Source: Roseiflexus sp034432635 (lineage in GTDB: Bacteria; Chloroflexota; Chloroflexia; Chloroflexales; Roseiflexaceae). Taken from it: a stretch of DNA of 64,000 nucleotides. Shown here in pieces: positions 52,490 to 61,742 of the stretch. The notes beneath the pieces are model-generated. The model was not told the DNA's origin. It made no database searches and saw nothing but the letters and a program-made list of their open reading frames with translations. The DNA is taken from contig DAOUBK010000083.1 of NCBI GenBank assembly GCA_034432635.1, positions 1 to 64,000 of the forward strand, read 5' to 3'. Numbering within the stretch: position 1 is the first letter of the stretch; each line of letters opens with the position of its first letter. A program made the position numbers and the translations under genes.

Positions 52490-54601
52490 ATGAACACGTC
52501 CATTCCGTCCCATCACGAAAGCATCCGCCTGGTGCGTGGCGCCTGCCCGCACGATTGCCCCGATACCTGTGCGACGCTCGCTGAAGTGCGGGGTGATCGT
52601 GTGGTGCGCTTCTACGCCGATCCGACGCATCCGTTTACCAATGGCTGGCTATGCGCCAAAGTGCGTCCATATCTCGAACGGGTCTACGCCCCCGACCGGC
52701 TCCTCTACCCGCTGCGGCGCGTTGGTCCCAAGGGCGGCGACCGGTGGGAGCGTGTATCGTGGGAAGCGGCAATCGACGAGATTGCGACGCGCTGGAAGGA
52801 GATTATCGTCCACTACGGCGCGGCTGCCATTCTCCCCTACTCCTACAGTGGCACGCTTGGTCTGTTGCAACTCGTGATCTGCAATGCCCGCCTGTGGAAC
52901 CGGATGGGAGCGAGCGGGTTGCAACGCAGCATTTGTGGCGCCGCAGCCGAAGCGGCCGTCGAAGCGACGCTTGGCGCGCGCTGGGCGCCCGATCCGGCGG
53001 ATGTGCTTCACAGCAATCTGGTGCTGATCTGGGGGCACAACCCTGCCAGCACCGGTCCCCACTTCATGCCGTTGCTGCGGCAGGCACAGAAACGCGGCGC
53101 ATCCGTCATCGTGATCGATCCACGTCGCACCCTGACGGCACGCAGCGCCAGTGAACATATTCGCCCGCGCCCAGCAACCGATGGCGCGCTGGCACTCGGC
53201 ATGATGCACGTGATCTTCAGCGAAGGACTGCACGATGAAGCCTGGCTCGAACGCCATACCGTTGGATGGCGCGATCTGCGCGATCGCGTTGCTGCATATC
53301 CCCCCGATCGGGTGGCAGCCATCACCGGCGTTCCGCAGGAGACGATCATTGCGCTCGCGCGTCGTTATGCCACAACCCGACCCGCCCTGCTGAAAACCGC
53401 CGATGGTGTGCAGCGCCACGGGAATGGCGGGCAGACGTTTCGTGCCCTTTGCTGCCTGCCGGCGGTCGTCGGGCAGTACGGCGTGCGCGGCGGAGGGCTG
53501 GCATACAGTACGAGCGGCTACGTCCGCTGGGACGCCGAAGCGGTCGGACATGCCTCAGAGTGCCCGCCGACGCCGCGCGTGGTGAATATGAATCGCCTGG
53601 GGGCTGCGCTGACCGGCGAAGTGACCGATCCGCCGATCATGTCGCTGTTTGTCTTCTGCGCCAACCCGGTGACATCCTCGCCGAATGCAGGGCGGATCAT
53701 CGAGGGGTTGCTGCGCGACGATCTGTTCACCGTCGTTCATGAGCAGTTTATGACCGACACTGCGCGGTATGCTGACATCGTGCTACCAGCAACCACCCAG
53801 CTGGAGCATATCGATCTGCACAAAGCGTATGGGCATCGCTACCTCCAGTACAACCACGCGGCAGTGCCGCCGCCCGGCGAATGCAAGAGCAACTGGGATG
53901 TGATGCGATTGCTGGCGCGCGCCATGGGGTACACCGAACCCTGGCTGCACAAGGATGCCGAAGAGGCGATCCGCGGCGTCCTCGATGCGACGCGCGCCCG
54001 TAACCCATTCCTGGAGGGCATTACGCTGGAGCGCCTCCAGGCGGAAGGAACAGTACCGCTGCATTTTCCTCCTGGACGCGAGGTTCCCTTCGCCGACGGA
54101 TACTTCCCAACCCCATCGGGAAAAGTGGAGTTGCGCTGTGAAGCGATGCGCGCCCACGGTCTCGACCCGCTGCCGGAGTACGTCTCACCCGCTGAGTTCC
54201 AGGCAGTGCCTGGAGGGCATGCCGCCGACGGACATTCGTCGTTTCTTGTGCTCATCTCCGGCGCTTCCCATCACTACGTCTCGTCGAGTTTTGCCAATCA
54301 GCCGGGACTGCGTGCGAAAGAGGGTCCGCCGTTCATTGAAATCAACCCGGAAGATGCCGCGACGCGCGGCATTCGCCACGGCGATGATGTTCACGTCGAA
54401 AATGCACGCGGATGGTGTCGGCTGCGCGCTGTCGTTACCGACGACGTGCCGCCTGGCGTGGTCGTGGCACCCAAGGGTCCGTGGGCAAGTCTCTCACCCG
54501 ACGGTCGCAACATCAACTGGGTGACCCCCGATGCACTGGCGGATCTCGCCGGGCAAAGTACGTTCCATAGCAATCTGGTGCAGGTACGGCGGGCATCATG
54601 A
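52490..54601 (+). CDS. Molybdopterin oxidoreductase (DMSO reductase family)
   Basis: 703 residues from ATG 52490; a TTG at 52463 is in frame and neither has a clear ribosome binding site. The N-terminal [4Fe-4S] motif is CPHDCPDTCATLAEVRGDRV with a fourth Cys in NGWLCAKVRPY. Molybdopterin-binding blocks follow (LIWGHNPASTGPHFMPLLRQ, VIVIDPRRTLTARSASEHIR, VVHEQFMTDTARYADIVLPA, ADGYFPTPSGKVELRCEAMR) and the C-terminal domain SSSFANQPGLRAKEGPPFIE. No Tat signal and no separate subunit genes are next to it, so it is probably a single cytoplasmic subunit. Its stop overlaps the aroK start by 4 bp (ATGA). Confidence 0.87.
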   Translation: MNTSIPSHHESIRLVRGACPHDCPDTCATLAEVRGDRVVRFYADPTHPFTNGWLCAKVRPYLERVYAPDRLLYPLRRVGPKGGDRWERVSWEAAIDEIATRWKEIIVHYGAAAILPYSYSGTLGLLQLVICNARLWNRMGASGLQRSICGAAAEAAVEATLGARWAPDPADVLHSNLVLIWGHNPASTGPHFMPLLRQAQKRGASVIVIDPRRTLTARSASEHIRPRPATDGALALGMMHVIFSEGLHDEAWLERHTVGWRDLRDRVAAYPPDRVAAITGVPQETIIALARRYATTRPALLKTADGVQRHGNGGQTFRALCCLPAVVGQYGVRGGGLAYSTSGYVRWDAEAVGHASECPPTPRVVNMNRLGAALTGEVTDPPIMSLFVFCANPVTSSPNAGRIIEGLLRDDLFTVVHEQFMTDTARYADIVLPATTQLEHIDLHKAYGHRYLQYNHAAVPPPGECKSNWDVMRLLARAMGYTEPWLHKDAEEAIRGVLDATRARNPFLEGITLERLQAEGTVPLHFPPGREVPFADGYFPTPSGKVELRCEAMRAHGLDPLPEYVSPAEFQAVPGGHAADGHSSFLVLISGASHHYVSSSFANQPGLRAKEGPPFIEINPEDAATRGIRHGDDVHVENARGWCRLRAVVTDDVPPGVVVAPKGPWASLSPDGRNINWVTPDALADLAGQSTFHSNLVQVRRAS

Positions 54602-55128
54602 CTGGCATTCCAGAACGGATTGCGCTGGTCGGACTCAGCGGTAGTGGAAAATCGACCGTGGCGCGGTTACTGGCGGGGCGCCTCGGATGGCATCTGTGCG
54701 ATACCGACGCAATGGTGGAGCAGATGACGGGGCAGTCGATTCCTGCCCTGTTTGCGGAGGAAGGGGAAGCTGCCTTCCGCGAATTTGAGACGGCTGCGCT
54801 CACAACTGCGCTCGCCAAAACGCCGGCCGTTCTGGCAACCGGCGGAGGCATCGTGGTACGCGCTTCCAACCGCGCGCTACTGAAGGAGCGGGCGCTGGTC
54901 GTGTGGCTCGATGCGCCGACCGCTGTGTTGATCGCGCGCCTGCGCACCCACGATGAGGAACGCCCGTTGCTGGCGGGAGATGAGCTGGTGGCGCGCCTGG
55001 AAGCGTTGCGCGCTGCGCGTTTGCCACTCTATCTCGAGGTGGCGCATCTTATCCTCGACACATCGCACATGCCCCCGGAGCATGTGGCAGAACGCATCAT
55101 CGCAAAGGTGATGCTGGCTGAGATCTGA
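54598..55128 (+). CDS. aroK: Shikimate kinase
   Basis: 176 residues. The Walker A is LVGLSGSGKSTVARLLAGRL, with the conserved DTDAMVEQMTGQSIPALFAE (shikimate-binding Asp) and FREFETAALTTALAKTPAVL, then ATGGGIVVR, the Walker-B-like Gly loop. The lid region is around ERPLLAGDELVARLEALRAA (Arg), with the C-terminal Arg in RLPLYLEVAHLILD. It phosphorylates shikimate in chorismate synthesis. It starts inside the oxidoreductase gene (ATGA overlap), and aroB lies one gene further on, so it is part of an aro cluster. Confidence 0.95.
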   Translation: MTGIPERIALVGLSGSGKSTVARLLAGRLGWHLCDTDAMVEQMTGQSIPALFAEEGEAAFREFETAALTTALAKTPAVLATGGGIVVRASNRALLKERALVVWLDAPTAVLIARLRTHDEERPLLAGDELVARLEALRAARLPLYLEVAHLILDTSHMPPEHVAERIIAKVMLAEI

Positions 55129-55148
55129 AGCATCAAGGAGCCGCGACG

Positions 55149-56108
55149 ATGAATGTGAAACATCTCCTGGCACTGATGATGCTGATGCTGACCCTGGTCG
55201 GCTGTGGCGGCATCGGCGCTGTACCGACTCCCGTTCCACCCACCAATACCCCGACTCCACTGCCGACGCCCACGCCTCGTCCAACTGCAACGCCTCGACC
55301 CACACCTACGCCTACGCCCGTTCCGCCAACTCAGCCGCCTGCATCAGCATCGACCGATGTTATTCAGAGCGGGTTGATTGCCGCGACCGCCGCCGATACC
55401 TACCGTATCGAGTTTTCCGTCAAAGCGAAAGGGGAGATGGGTGCGGAAGCGCCGGTAGCATCGGCGGATGGCATGGTTGAAGTCATCAATGTAAAAGGCG
55501 AAGTTGCAGGCGACAACTCGCGCATGGAAGTGAGCGGCTTCTTCGCTGCTCTGCTGTCCGGCGATCCGGGGAAAGGCACAGAATTTCTGACCGTCGATGG
55601 TAAATCCTACATTCGTGGACCGGCGCTGCTGTTAGGCGCACCCGATGATGCTTGGTACGAACTTCCACCCAATCAGGAATCGCCTGCAGGAACGGTGGAT
55701 CCCGATCAAATTACCGGCTCGCTGCGCAGCAGCAATGTCGATCGCTCCCGTTTTACTCCCGGCGGCTTTGAAACGCTCGATGGTCAGCGCTGCGCTGTCT
55801 TCGTCGGCGATAAGGAGACGACCATCAATCTGCTCAACGGCGTCAATCAGCAGGGAACCCTGCCGTTTGCGCTGCAAGATATCGACCAGGCGGAAACGCG
55901 CCTGTCGATCTGTGAAGATGGGCGCCTGCACAAGATGACCATCGATGTAACCGGTACAGCAGAGGCAGCAGAGGGTGCGACTGTATCGACATCGATCAGT
56001 ATGCTGCTCCGGTTGTTCGACTTCAACAGTGACATCCGGATCGTGGCGCCGACCGATGCTAGACCGTTGTCGCCGCCGTCGTTTACGATTCCAACACCCG
56101 TACCTTAG
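55149..56108 (+). CDS. Lipoprotein of the LppX/LprG-like type
   Basis: 319 residues. The signal peptide MNVKHLLALMMLMLTLVGCG ends in a lipobox-like LVGC, so Cys would be lipid-modified. A long Pro/Thr linker (about 28-70) follows and then a beta-rich domain of about 230 residues (TYRIEFSVKAKGEMGAEAPV, FLTVDGKSYIRGPALLLGAP, TRLSICEDGRLHKMTIDVTG). The layout resembles lipoproteins that carry lipids across the envelope, a tentative assignment. It is sandwiched between aroK and aroB, 20 and 8 bp away, so is co-transcribed; a link to shikimate metabolism is not apparent. Confidence 0.75.
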   Translation: MNVKHLLALMMLMLTLVGCGGIGAVPTPVPPTNTPTPLPTPTPRPTATPRPTPTPTPVPPTQPPASASTDVIQSGLIAATAADTYRIEFSVKAKGEMGAEAPVASADGMVEVINVKGEVAGDNSRMEVSGFFAALLSGDPGKGTEFLTVDGKSYIRGPALLLGAPDDAWYELPPNQESPAGTVDPDQITGSLRSSNVDRSRFTPGGFETLDGQRCAVFVGDKETTINLLNGVNQQGTLPFALQDIDQAETRLSICEDGRLHKMTIDVTGTAEAAEGATVSTSISMLLRLFDFNSDIRIVAPTDARPLSPPSFTIPTPVP

Positions 56109-56116
56109 GAGAACGG

Positions 56117-57244
56117 ATGTACAACACTCCACCCCATGTCACTACTCCCGGAGGCGCATACGAGGTTATCATTGCACACGGGGCGCTGAATTGTCTGCCG
56201 GATCATCTGGCGCGCATCGGTCTACGCGGCGCGCTGTGGATTATCAGCGACGACCAGGTCTTCCCGCAGTATGCGCCTGCGCTGATCGAACGGTTGCATG
56301 CCGCCGGGTACGCTGTCCAGGGGTACGCCATACCCGCCGGCGAGACGAGCAAAGACCTGGCGATGGTTGCACGCCTCTACGACTGGCTGATCGGCAGAGG
56401 GGTCGAACGGCGCGATGCAGTGCTGGCGCTGGGTGGCGGTGTCGTCGGCGACCTGGCGGGGTTCGTTGCGGCGACGGTCCTGCGTGGCATTGCGCTTGTC
56501 CACCTGCCAACTACCTTGCTAGCGATGGTCGATTCGGCGATCGGCGGCAAAACCGGGGTGAACCATCCACTGGGCAAGAACCTGATCGGTGCGTTTCATC
56601 AACCGCGCCTGACGCTTGCCGATACTGCAACGCTACGCACGCTGCCGCCACGTGAACTGCGCGCCGGTTGGGCAGAGGTCATCAAACACGCCGTCATCCG
56701 CGACGCCGATCTGTTCGTGCGCCTGGAAACGATCGCAGGTGCCGGACTGGACATGCTTCAGGGTGAGGCGCTGGCAGCGATTATCCACCAGGCTGCCAGG
56801 GTCAAGATCGACATTGTGAATGCCGATGAGCGCGAAACCGGCGAGCGTATGCTGCTCAACTACGGGCATACGTTGGGGCATGCCATCGAAGCGGCGAGCG
56901 GCTACGGCGACCTGCTCCATGGTGAGGCGGTTGCCATCGGGATGCACCTGGAAGCGCAGATCGCCCACCGTCTGGGGATGGTCGAACCGGATTGCGTGGA
57001 ACGTCAGGAGCGCCTGTTGCATGCCTGGGGTTTGCCCACCGCACTGCCGCCAGCGCTGGATATCGATGACCTGATCGAACGTACCCTGCGCGACAAGAAG
57101 GTGCGGGCAGGAAGGGTGCGCTGGGCGTTGCCGCTGGGGATTGGGGCGGCAACCGTGCGCGATGACGTACCCGCAACACTGGTGCGCGCCGCGCTGGAAG
57201 AGGCGCACACGCGATCAATAGTTCACGGAGGGGGAACGTCATAA
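56117..57244 (+). CDS. aroB: 3-Dehydroquinate synthase
   Basis: 375 residues. NAD and metal motifs: ERRDAVLALGGGVVGDLAGF, then TTLLAMVDSAIGGKTGVNHP, LPPRELRAGWAEVIKHAVIR (metal Glu), ERMLLNYGHTLGHAIEAASG (metal His), LHGEAVAIGMHLEAQIAHRL (metal His). The C-terminal domain includes DKKVRAGRVRWALPLGIGAA. It converts DAHP into 3-dehydroquinate. It starts 8 bp after the lipoprotein. Other early aro genes are not in the window. Confidence 0.95.
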   Translation: MYNTPPHVTTPGGAYEVIIAHGALNCLPDHLARIGLRGALWIISDDQVFPQYAPALIERLHAAGYAVQGYAIPAGETSKDLAMVARLYDWLIGRGVERRDAVLALGGGVVGDLAGFVAATVLRGIALVHLPTTLLAMVDSAIGGKTGVNHPLGKNLIGAFHQPRLTLADTATLRTLPPRELRAGWAEVIKHAVIRDADLFVRLETIAGAGLDMLQGEALAAIIHQAARVKIDIVNADERETGERMLLNYGHTLGHAIEAASGYGDLLHGEAVAIGMHLEAQIAHRLGMVEPDCVERQERLLHAWGLPTALPPALDIDDLIERTLRDKKVRAGRVRWALPLGIGAATVRDDVPATLVRAALEEAHTRSIVHGGGTS

Positions 57245-57397
57245 CAGCCTGTGACGTTCATTCCAGTATTGCTCGGAGACCCTGCCGGTGTCTGCCGTAT
57301 CGCATGAGGCGCCCGCTTCCGGCAGCATGGAGACCAAAATTCATTTTCTGCACACGGCGCCTGCTCATTGGCAACAGGCTCTCTTTTCCGCCACAGG

Positions 57398-57426
57398 TTG
57401 TAGCCGATCTGCGGGCATGGTATACT
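57398..57426 (+). promoter_or_regulatory. Sigma-70-type promoter of the PP2C phosphatase gene
   Basis: TTGTAG at 57398-57403, a 17-bp spacer, and TATACT at 57421-57426 preceded by TGG (extended -10). It lies 38 bp before ATG 57465. This is the best-formed promoter in the window. Confidence 0.7.
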
Positions 57427-57464
57427 TGCGCGTCAATAATAGATGCCTCCTGCCGGAGGAGCCT

Positions 57465-58808
57465 ATGAAACTGCGCCATAGCGCTCGCACTGATGTCGGT
57501 AGAACGCGCGATCACAACGAAGATGATTTTGGCGTTGGCGAAGGCGCAGGGGTCGATCAGTACGGCGAATTGCTGATCGTCTGCGATGGCATGGGCGGGC
57601 ACGCCGCCGGTGAAGTTGCCAGCCGGCTCGGTGTCGAGACGATCCTCAGCACTTACTACAGCGATGCTTCCCCTGATCGAGTCGAGGTTCTGCGCCGCGC
57701 ATTCGAGCGCGCCAACGCGCGTATTCATGCCGAAGGGCGTGGTGCAATGGGTACCACCGGCGTTGCAGCCCTGTTTTACCGGGGAATACTGCACGTCGCC
57801 AATGTTGGCGACAGTCGCGCGTATCTGATCCGCAACGATGAGATCTGCCAGGTCTCGCGTGACCATTCGCTAGTCGGCGAGCAGGTGGCAGCCGGGGTGA
57901 TCACCGCCGACCAGGCGCGGTCGAGTTACTATCGCAATGTGATTACCCGCGCTCTGGGGTATCAGTCCGAGGTGCAGGTTGATCTGTTCCATTTGCCGCT
58001 TCAGGCGGGTGATACGGTCGTCCTCTGCTCCGACGGGTTGCACGGTCTGGTCGGTGATGAAGAGATCAGCGAGATTGTGCGTTCGATGCCCCTTGCCGAT
58101 GCGGTCGATCGGTTGATCGATCTGGCAAACGAGCGTGGCGGAACGGATAATATCACTGCAATTGTTGCACACGTCGATGAACTTGACGCGCTCCCGGCGA
58201 CAACCGACTATGCGGGACCCGAACGCGCAACTGCCGAATTGCCAGTAACGGTAACAGGCGCAACGACTGAGTTCCCTGCAACAGCCCGGTTTCTGGCGGA
58301 ACCAGCCACTGAACGCACCTTGCCGCAACCTGCTGCCCCCGTGACCGCCGCTCCTCCATCTGCACCTCCACCACGGCGTGAGTCTGTGCCACGGCGGATG
58401 AACCGGTTGGGGGCAACGCTAGCGACGGCGCTCTTTGCCGGGCTTGTGGCAGTGACCCTCTTTGTGGTGTATCCGTCGGTGCTGGCGCCGGGTCCGGCAA
58501 ATCTTGCACCCGCCGAACCGACGCTCACCGTCGCAGTAACCCAGGCGCCGCCGCCGATTGTTCCGCCAACGGATGTTCCGACCCTCCAACCGTCAACCCC
58601 GAACCCTGCCGTTGTTCCGGCAACACCATCGCCATCTGTAACACAACCGGTTACGGTGACGCCATCACCCGGCGTGACCGACACAGTTGCACCGACGATT
58701 GCACTAGCAGCCACCGCAACGCCGGGATCTTCACCGGTAGCGCCGATTGCCACGCCGACACGCACTCCAATCCCGCTGACGCCGCTGACGCGCACTTCGA
58801 CACCATAG
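57465..58808 (+). CDS. PP2C-type serine/threonine phosphatase with a membrane anchor and external Pro/Thr-rich tail
   Basis: 447 residues; GGAGGAG precedes ATG 57465. The PPM domain (1-240) has RTDVGRTRDHNEDDFGVGEG, VCDGMGGHAAGEVASRLGVE, VANVGDSRAYLIRNDEICQV, RDHSLVGEQVAAGVITADQA, VLCSDGLHGLVG and GGTDNITAIVAH, including all acidic metal ligands. A Pro-rich stretch follows, then one membrane helix (about 318-338) and a 110-residue external Pro/Thr tail. It would dephosphorylate Ser/Thr residues set by Hanks-type kinases, which are not nearby. It sits between aroB and mutL. Confidence 0.9.
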   Translation: MKLRHSARTDVGRTRDHNEDDFGVGEGAGVDQYGELLIVCDGMGGHAAGEVASRLGVETILSTYYSDASPDRVEVLRRAFERANARIHAEGRGAMGTTGVAALFYRGILHVANVGDSRAYLIRNDEICQVSRDHSLVGEQVAAGVITADQARSSYYRNVITRALGYQSEVQVDLFHLPLQAGDTVVLCSDGLHGLVGDEEISEIVRSMPLADAVDRLIDLANERGGTDNITAIVAHVDELDALPATTDYAGPERATAELPVTVTGATTEFPATARFLAEPATERTLPQPAAPVTAAPPSAPPPRRESVPRRMNRLGATLATALFAGLVAVTLFVVYPSVLAPGPANLAPAEPTLTVAVTQAPPPIVPPTDVPTLQPSTPNPAVVPATPSPSVTQPVTVTPSPGVTDTVAPTIALAATATPGSSPVAPIATPTRTPIPLTPLTRTSTP

Positions 58809-58820
58809 AGCGCCAGAGTA

Positions 58821-58829
58821 TGGTACAAT
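58821..58829 (+). promoter_or_regulatory. Candidate extended -10 for mutL
   Basis: TGGTACAAT lies 37 bp before ATG 58866 and is identical to the site before the intact aldo/keto reductase. No -35 hexamer is visible. Confidence 0.45.
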
Positions 58830-58865
58830 ACTCGCATACGTGTTCGTATGCAGGGTAGGGGCGCT

Positions 58866-60683
58866 ATGCCAATACGGGTGCTCGACGCAACAGTAGCCGC
58901 ACAGATCGCCGCTGGCGAAGTGATCGAACGCCCCGCTTCGGTGGTGCGTGAACTGGTCGAAAATGCGCTCGACGCCGGCGCGCGCCGCATTGTGGTCGAA
59001 GCGCGCGGCGGCGGGTTGCGTGAAATCCGGGTGCAGGACGATGGATGCGGCATTCCCGCCGATGAGGTCGAACTGGCGTTTGCACGTCACGCTACCTCGA
59101 AACTGACCACCGCTGACGATCTGTGGGCAATTTCGACTCTGGGCTTCCGGGGCGAGGCGCTTCCATCGATTGCTGCGGTAGCGCAGGTGATCTGCATCAC
59201 CCGCGCAGCCGGGGCGGACGTTGGTGTCGAACTGCGGATTGCAGGCGGCGAGGTGCAGGCGATGATGCCACGCGGATGTTCGCCGGGGACGACGATCAGC
59301 GTGCGCAACCTGTTCTACAATACCCCCGTGCGGCGTGAGTTCCTCCGCTCCGATGCCACCGAGTCGGCTGCAATTACGGCGGTTGTCACCCAGTACGCAC
59401 TTGCCTACCCCGAAGTGCGCTTCAGTCTGACGATCGACGGACGTGCGACGCTGCATACTAGTGGCAATGGCGATCTGCGCGCTGCCGCTATCGAGGTGTA
59501 CGGTCTCGATGTCGCACGGCAACTGCTGCCGGTCGACGCTTCGACCGGTGAAGGCGTGGAATATGTGCAGGTTAGCGGGTTGGTTTCGCCGCCCGGGTTG
59601 ACCCGCAGTTCACGTGCGGCGATCCATCTGTTCGTCAATCGCCGTGCCATCCAGCCGCGCGGGCAGATCGCCATCGTGCTCGAAGAAGCGTACCATACGC
59701 TCCTGATGAAGGGTCGTCACCCGGTGGCAATCCTGAATATCGCTGTGCATCCGGCTGCTGTGGATGTGAATGTGCATCCAACCAAGAGCGAGGTCAAGTT
59801 CCGCGATACGATGCGGGTGATGAATACCCTGGGGCGTGCGGTGCGCAGCGCGCTCCTGGAGAGCGGTGTGCGCCCCTGGGATGATCCTGGCGTACCGGCG
59901 CCACTCGAAACCGCACAGCGTCGGTTTGAACTGCGTCGTCTGGGAACATCCCACGAGAGCGGGTGGGAAACGTTTCCCCGCATGTCCGTCGACGACTCAC
60001 CCGCGATGCCAGCACAGGGAAGCGCCTGGAGTGACGATGGTCACAGTGCGTGGCAACGTGAGCCGGTGACGTCGCCTGACCCGGCGCCGCCCCCCCGCGC
60101 TTCCAGGCTTCCGCCGCTGCGCATTATCGGGCAGATTGCACAATCCTACATCGTCGCCGAGTCAGCCGATGGCATGTATCTGATCGATCAGCATGCCGCC
60201 CACGAACGCATCACCTATGAACGCCTGATGGCGCAGCGCGGCACCGGCGCTATCGAAAGCCAGGAACTGCTCATGCCGCAGGTGCTCGATCTGCCGCCGA
60301 CTGCGCATGATCTGCTTCTCGCTGCTGCCGACCGGCTGGCAGAATGGGGATTTGTCGTGGAACCGTTTGGGCGGAGCCTGCGCGTGCGCGCCATTCCGGC
60401 AGTGCTCTATCCGGGCGATCTGACGACCGCGTTGCTTGAAATCGCCGACCATCTGAGCGGTCGAGGCGGCGCAACACCCCACGACTGGCGTGAAGCGATG
60501 CTGATCACGCTCTCGTGCCACACCTCGGTACGCGCCGGGCAGACCCTCTCGTTCGACGAAATGCGCGGGCTAGTGATGCAACTGGAGCGCTGCGAGTCGC
60601 CGCGCACGTGTCCTCATGGTCGCCCGACAATGATTCTGCTGACGACGACCCAGATCGAGCGTCAGTTCGGGCGGATCAAGTAG
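58866..60683 (+). CDS. mutL: DNA mismatch repair protein MutL
   Basis: 605 residues from ATG 58866. The GHKL ATPase is complete: AAGEVIERPASVVRELVENA, QDDGCGIPADEVELAFARHA, TLGFRGEALPSIAAVAQV, and RSDATESAAITAVVTQYALA. A Pro-rich linker (about 350-430) leads to the C-terminal dimerisation domain (QIAQSYIVAESADGMYLIDQ, HAAHERITYERL). The end CPHGRPTMILLTTTQIERQF is present. I cannot see the DQHA(X)2E(X)4E endonuclease motif clearly beyond DQHAAHERITYE, which does fit its start. mutS is not in the window. It converges with the MntR-like gene, overlapping by 8 bp. Confidence 0.96.
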   Translation: MPIRVLDATVAAQIAAGEVIERPASVVRELVENALDAGARRIVVEARGGGLREIRVQDDGCGIPADEVELAFARHATSKLTTADDLWAISTLGFRGEALPSIAAVAQVICITRAAGADVGVELRIAGGEVQAMMPRGCSPGTTISVRNLFYNTPVRREFLRSDATESAAITAVVTQYALAYPEVRFSLTIDGRATLHTSGNGDLRAAAIEVYGLDVARQLLPVDASTGEGVEYVQVSGLVSPPGLTRSSRAAIHLFVNRRAIQPRGQIAIVLEEAYHTLLMKGRHPVAILNIAVHPAAVDVNVHPTKSEVKFRDTMRVMNTLGRAVRSALLESGVRPWDDPGVPAPLETAQRRFELRRLGTSHESGWETFPRMSVDDSPAMPAQGSAWSDDGHSAWQREPVTSPDPAPPPRASRLPPLRIIGQIAQSYIVAESADGMYLIDQHAAHERITYERLMAQRGTGAIESQELLMPQVLDLPPTAHDLLLAAADRLAEWGFVVEPFGRSLRVRAIPAVLYPGDLTTALLEIADHLSGRGGATPHDWREAMLITLSCHTSVRAGQTLSFDEMRGLVMQLERCESPRTCPHGRPTMILLTTTQIERQFGRIK

Positions 60684-61386
60684 CAGTCACATCTCCCCAC
60701 AGGTACGCGGCAATCTGCGGCGACAGCGTGATCTGTCGATCATCGCGCTGAAGGGTGACGCCATAGACTGGCGAGCAATCGATAATGGCGAAACGCTCAC
60801 CCGGCACCAGGTGGCTGTTCTGCAGGTAGCGGATCAGGACAGTATCTTCTTCTGCTTCCTCAGAGATGCGCCGCAGCGTGAAAATTCCCCTGGATGCGGC
60901 CTGATCGAGGCGCACTGAACCCGGATACGAGGTGCAACGCCCTGGAATGGGATTACCGTGGGGGCAGGTGGCAGCGTCGCCGACGAGTTCCTCGATGCGC
61001 TCTTCCAAACGCGGCGAAAGAGCGTGCTCTAGGCGCACCGCCTCCTCGTGAATTTCGTGCCACTGCAACCCCATCACATCCACCAGGAAACGCTCCAGGA
61101 TGCGATGCCGCCGTACCATCGCCTCCGCCAGACGAAACCCTTCATCGGTCAGCGAGATCTCACCGCGCCCATCGCGCATAATGTAGCCGCGATCCTCCAT
61201 CCGGCTCACCATATCGGCGACCGTCGGCGGGGTGACATGCATCCATTCTGCCAGACGCGCGCTGATAACCGGCTCGCCGCGCGCCGCCAGATAGTAGATG
61301 ACCTCCAGATACTCACGCATCTTTTCGGTCGGTCCAGCATCGCCCGGTTTACGTCGCGCTCTGACATGTCGCGTTGTGTCAGCCAT
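60676..61386 (-). CDS. DtxR/MntR-family metal-dependent repressor
   Basis: 236 residues. The winged helix is EKMREYLEVIYYLAARGEPV, then SARLAEWMHVTPPTVADMVS, RMEDRGYIMRDGRGEISLTD. The metal/dimer region has RHRILERFLVDVMGLQWHEI, HEEAVRLEHALSPRLEERIE and CPHGNPIPG with the Cys and His ligands of this family. The C-terminal SH3-like (FeoA-type) domain ends it. It would repress metal-uptake genes when Fe or Mn is plentiful. It lies 29 bp after DUF952 and overlaps the mutL 3' end by 8 bp. A second, membrane-bound relative is at 9978. Confidence 0.92.
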   Translation of the reverse strand: MADTTRHVRARRKPGDAGPTEKMREYLEVIYYLAARGEPVISARLAEWMHVTPPTVADMVSRMEDRGYIMRDGRGEISLTDEGFRLAEAMVRRHRILERFLVDVMGLQWHEIHEEAVRLEHALSPRLEERIEELVGDAATCPHGNPIPGRCTSYPGSVRLDQAASRGIFTLRRISEEAEEDTVLIRYLQNSHLVPGERFAIIDCSPVYGVTLQRDDRQITLSPQIAAYLWGDVTAT

Positions 61387-61415
61387 ACGTTTGTCCTTGC
61401 CTGTTCATGCTTTGA

Positions 61416-61742
61416 TTATAGCAGAAACGCGCCATCAGCGGCGCGCTGGATGCGCCGAACCGCGATAATCGCTTCCCGGTTGATCGGTCCATAGATGTGG
61501 GGGAAATGAGGCGCCTCCCAGCGCACAGGTGCTGTGAGCGCATCCACGTCGATCACCAGCAGCACGAAATCTCCGCCAGTGTCGCGATACAGCGTATTGG
61601 CGACGCGCGCCATCAACTCTTCGCCTGCTGTGCAATGGACAAACCCATCGACGGCAAATTCAGCCGGAACGTAGGGTTCATGGTCGGGCCAGGTTGTCCA
61701 GCGTTCAGCCGGCGCCATGTGGAAGATGATCGTGCTGCTCAT
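61416..61742 (-). CDS. DUF952 family protein
   Basis: 108 residues. Start SSTIIFHMAPAERWTTWPDH, central FAVDGFVHCTAGEELMARVA with conserved His/Cys, then LLVIDVDALTAPVRWEAPHF, HIYGPINREAIIAV. These blocks match DUF952, a small alpha/beta fold related to ART-like folds, of unknown biochemical role. The start overlaps the FGGY kinase stop by 4 bp (ATGA), so the two are translationally coupled. Confidence 0.85.
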   Translation of the reverse strand: MSSTIIFHMAPAERWTTWPDHEPYVPAEFAVDGFVHCTAGEELMARVANTLYRDTGGDFVLLVIDVDALTAPVRWEAPHFPHIYGPINREAIIAVRRIQRAADGAFLL

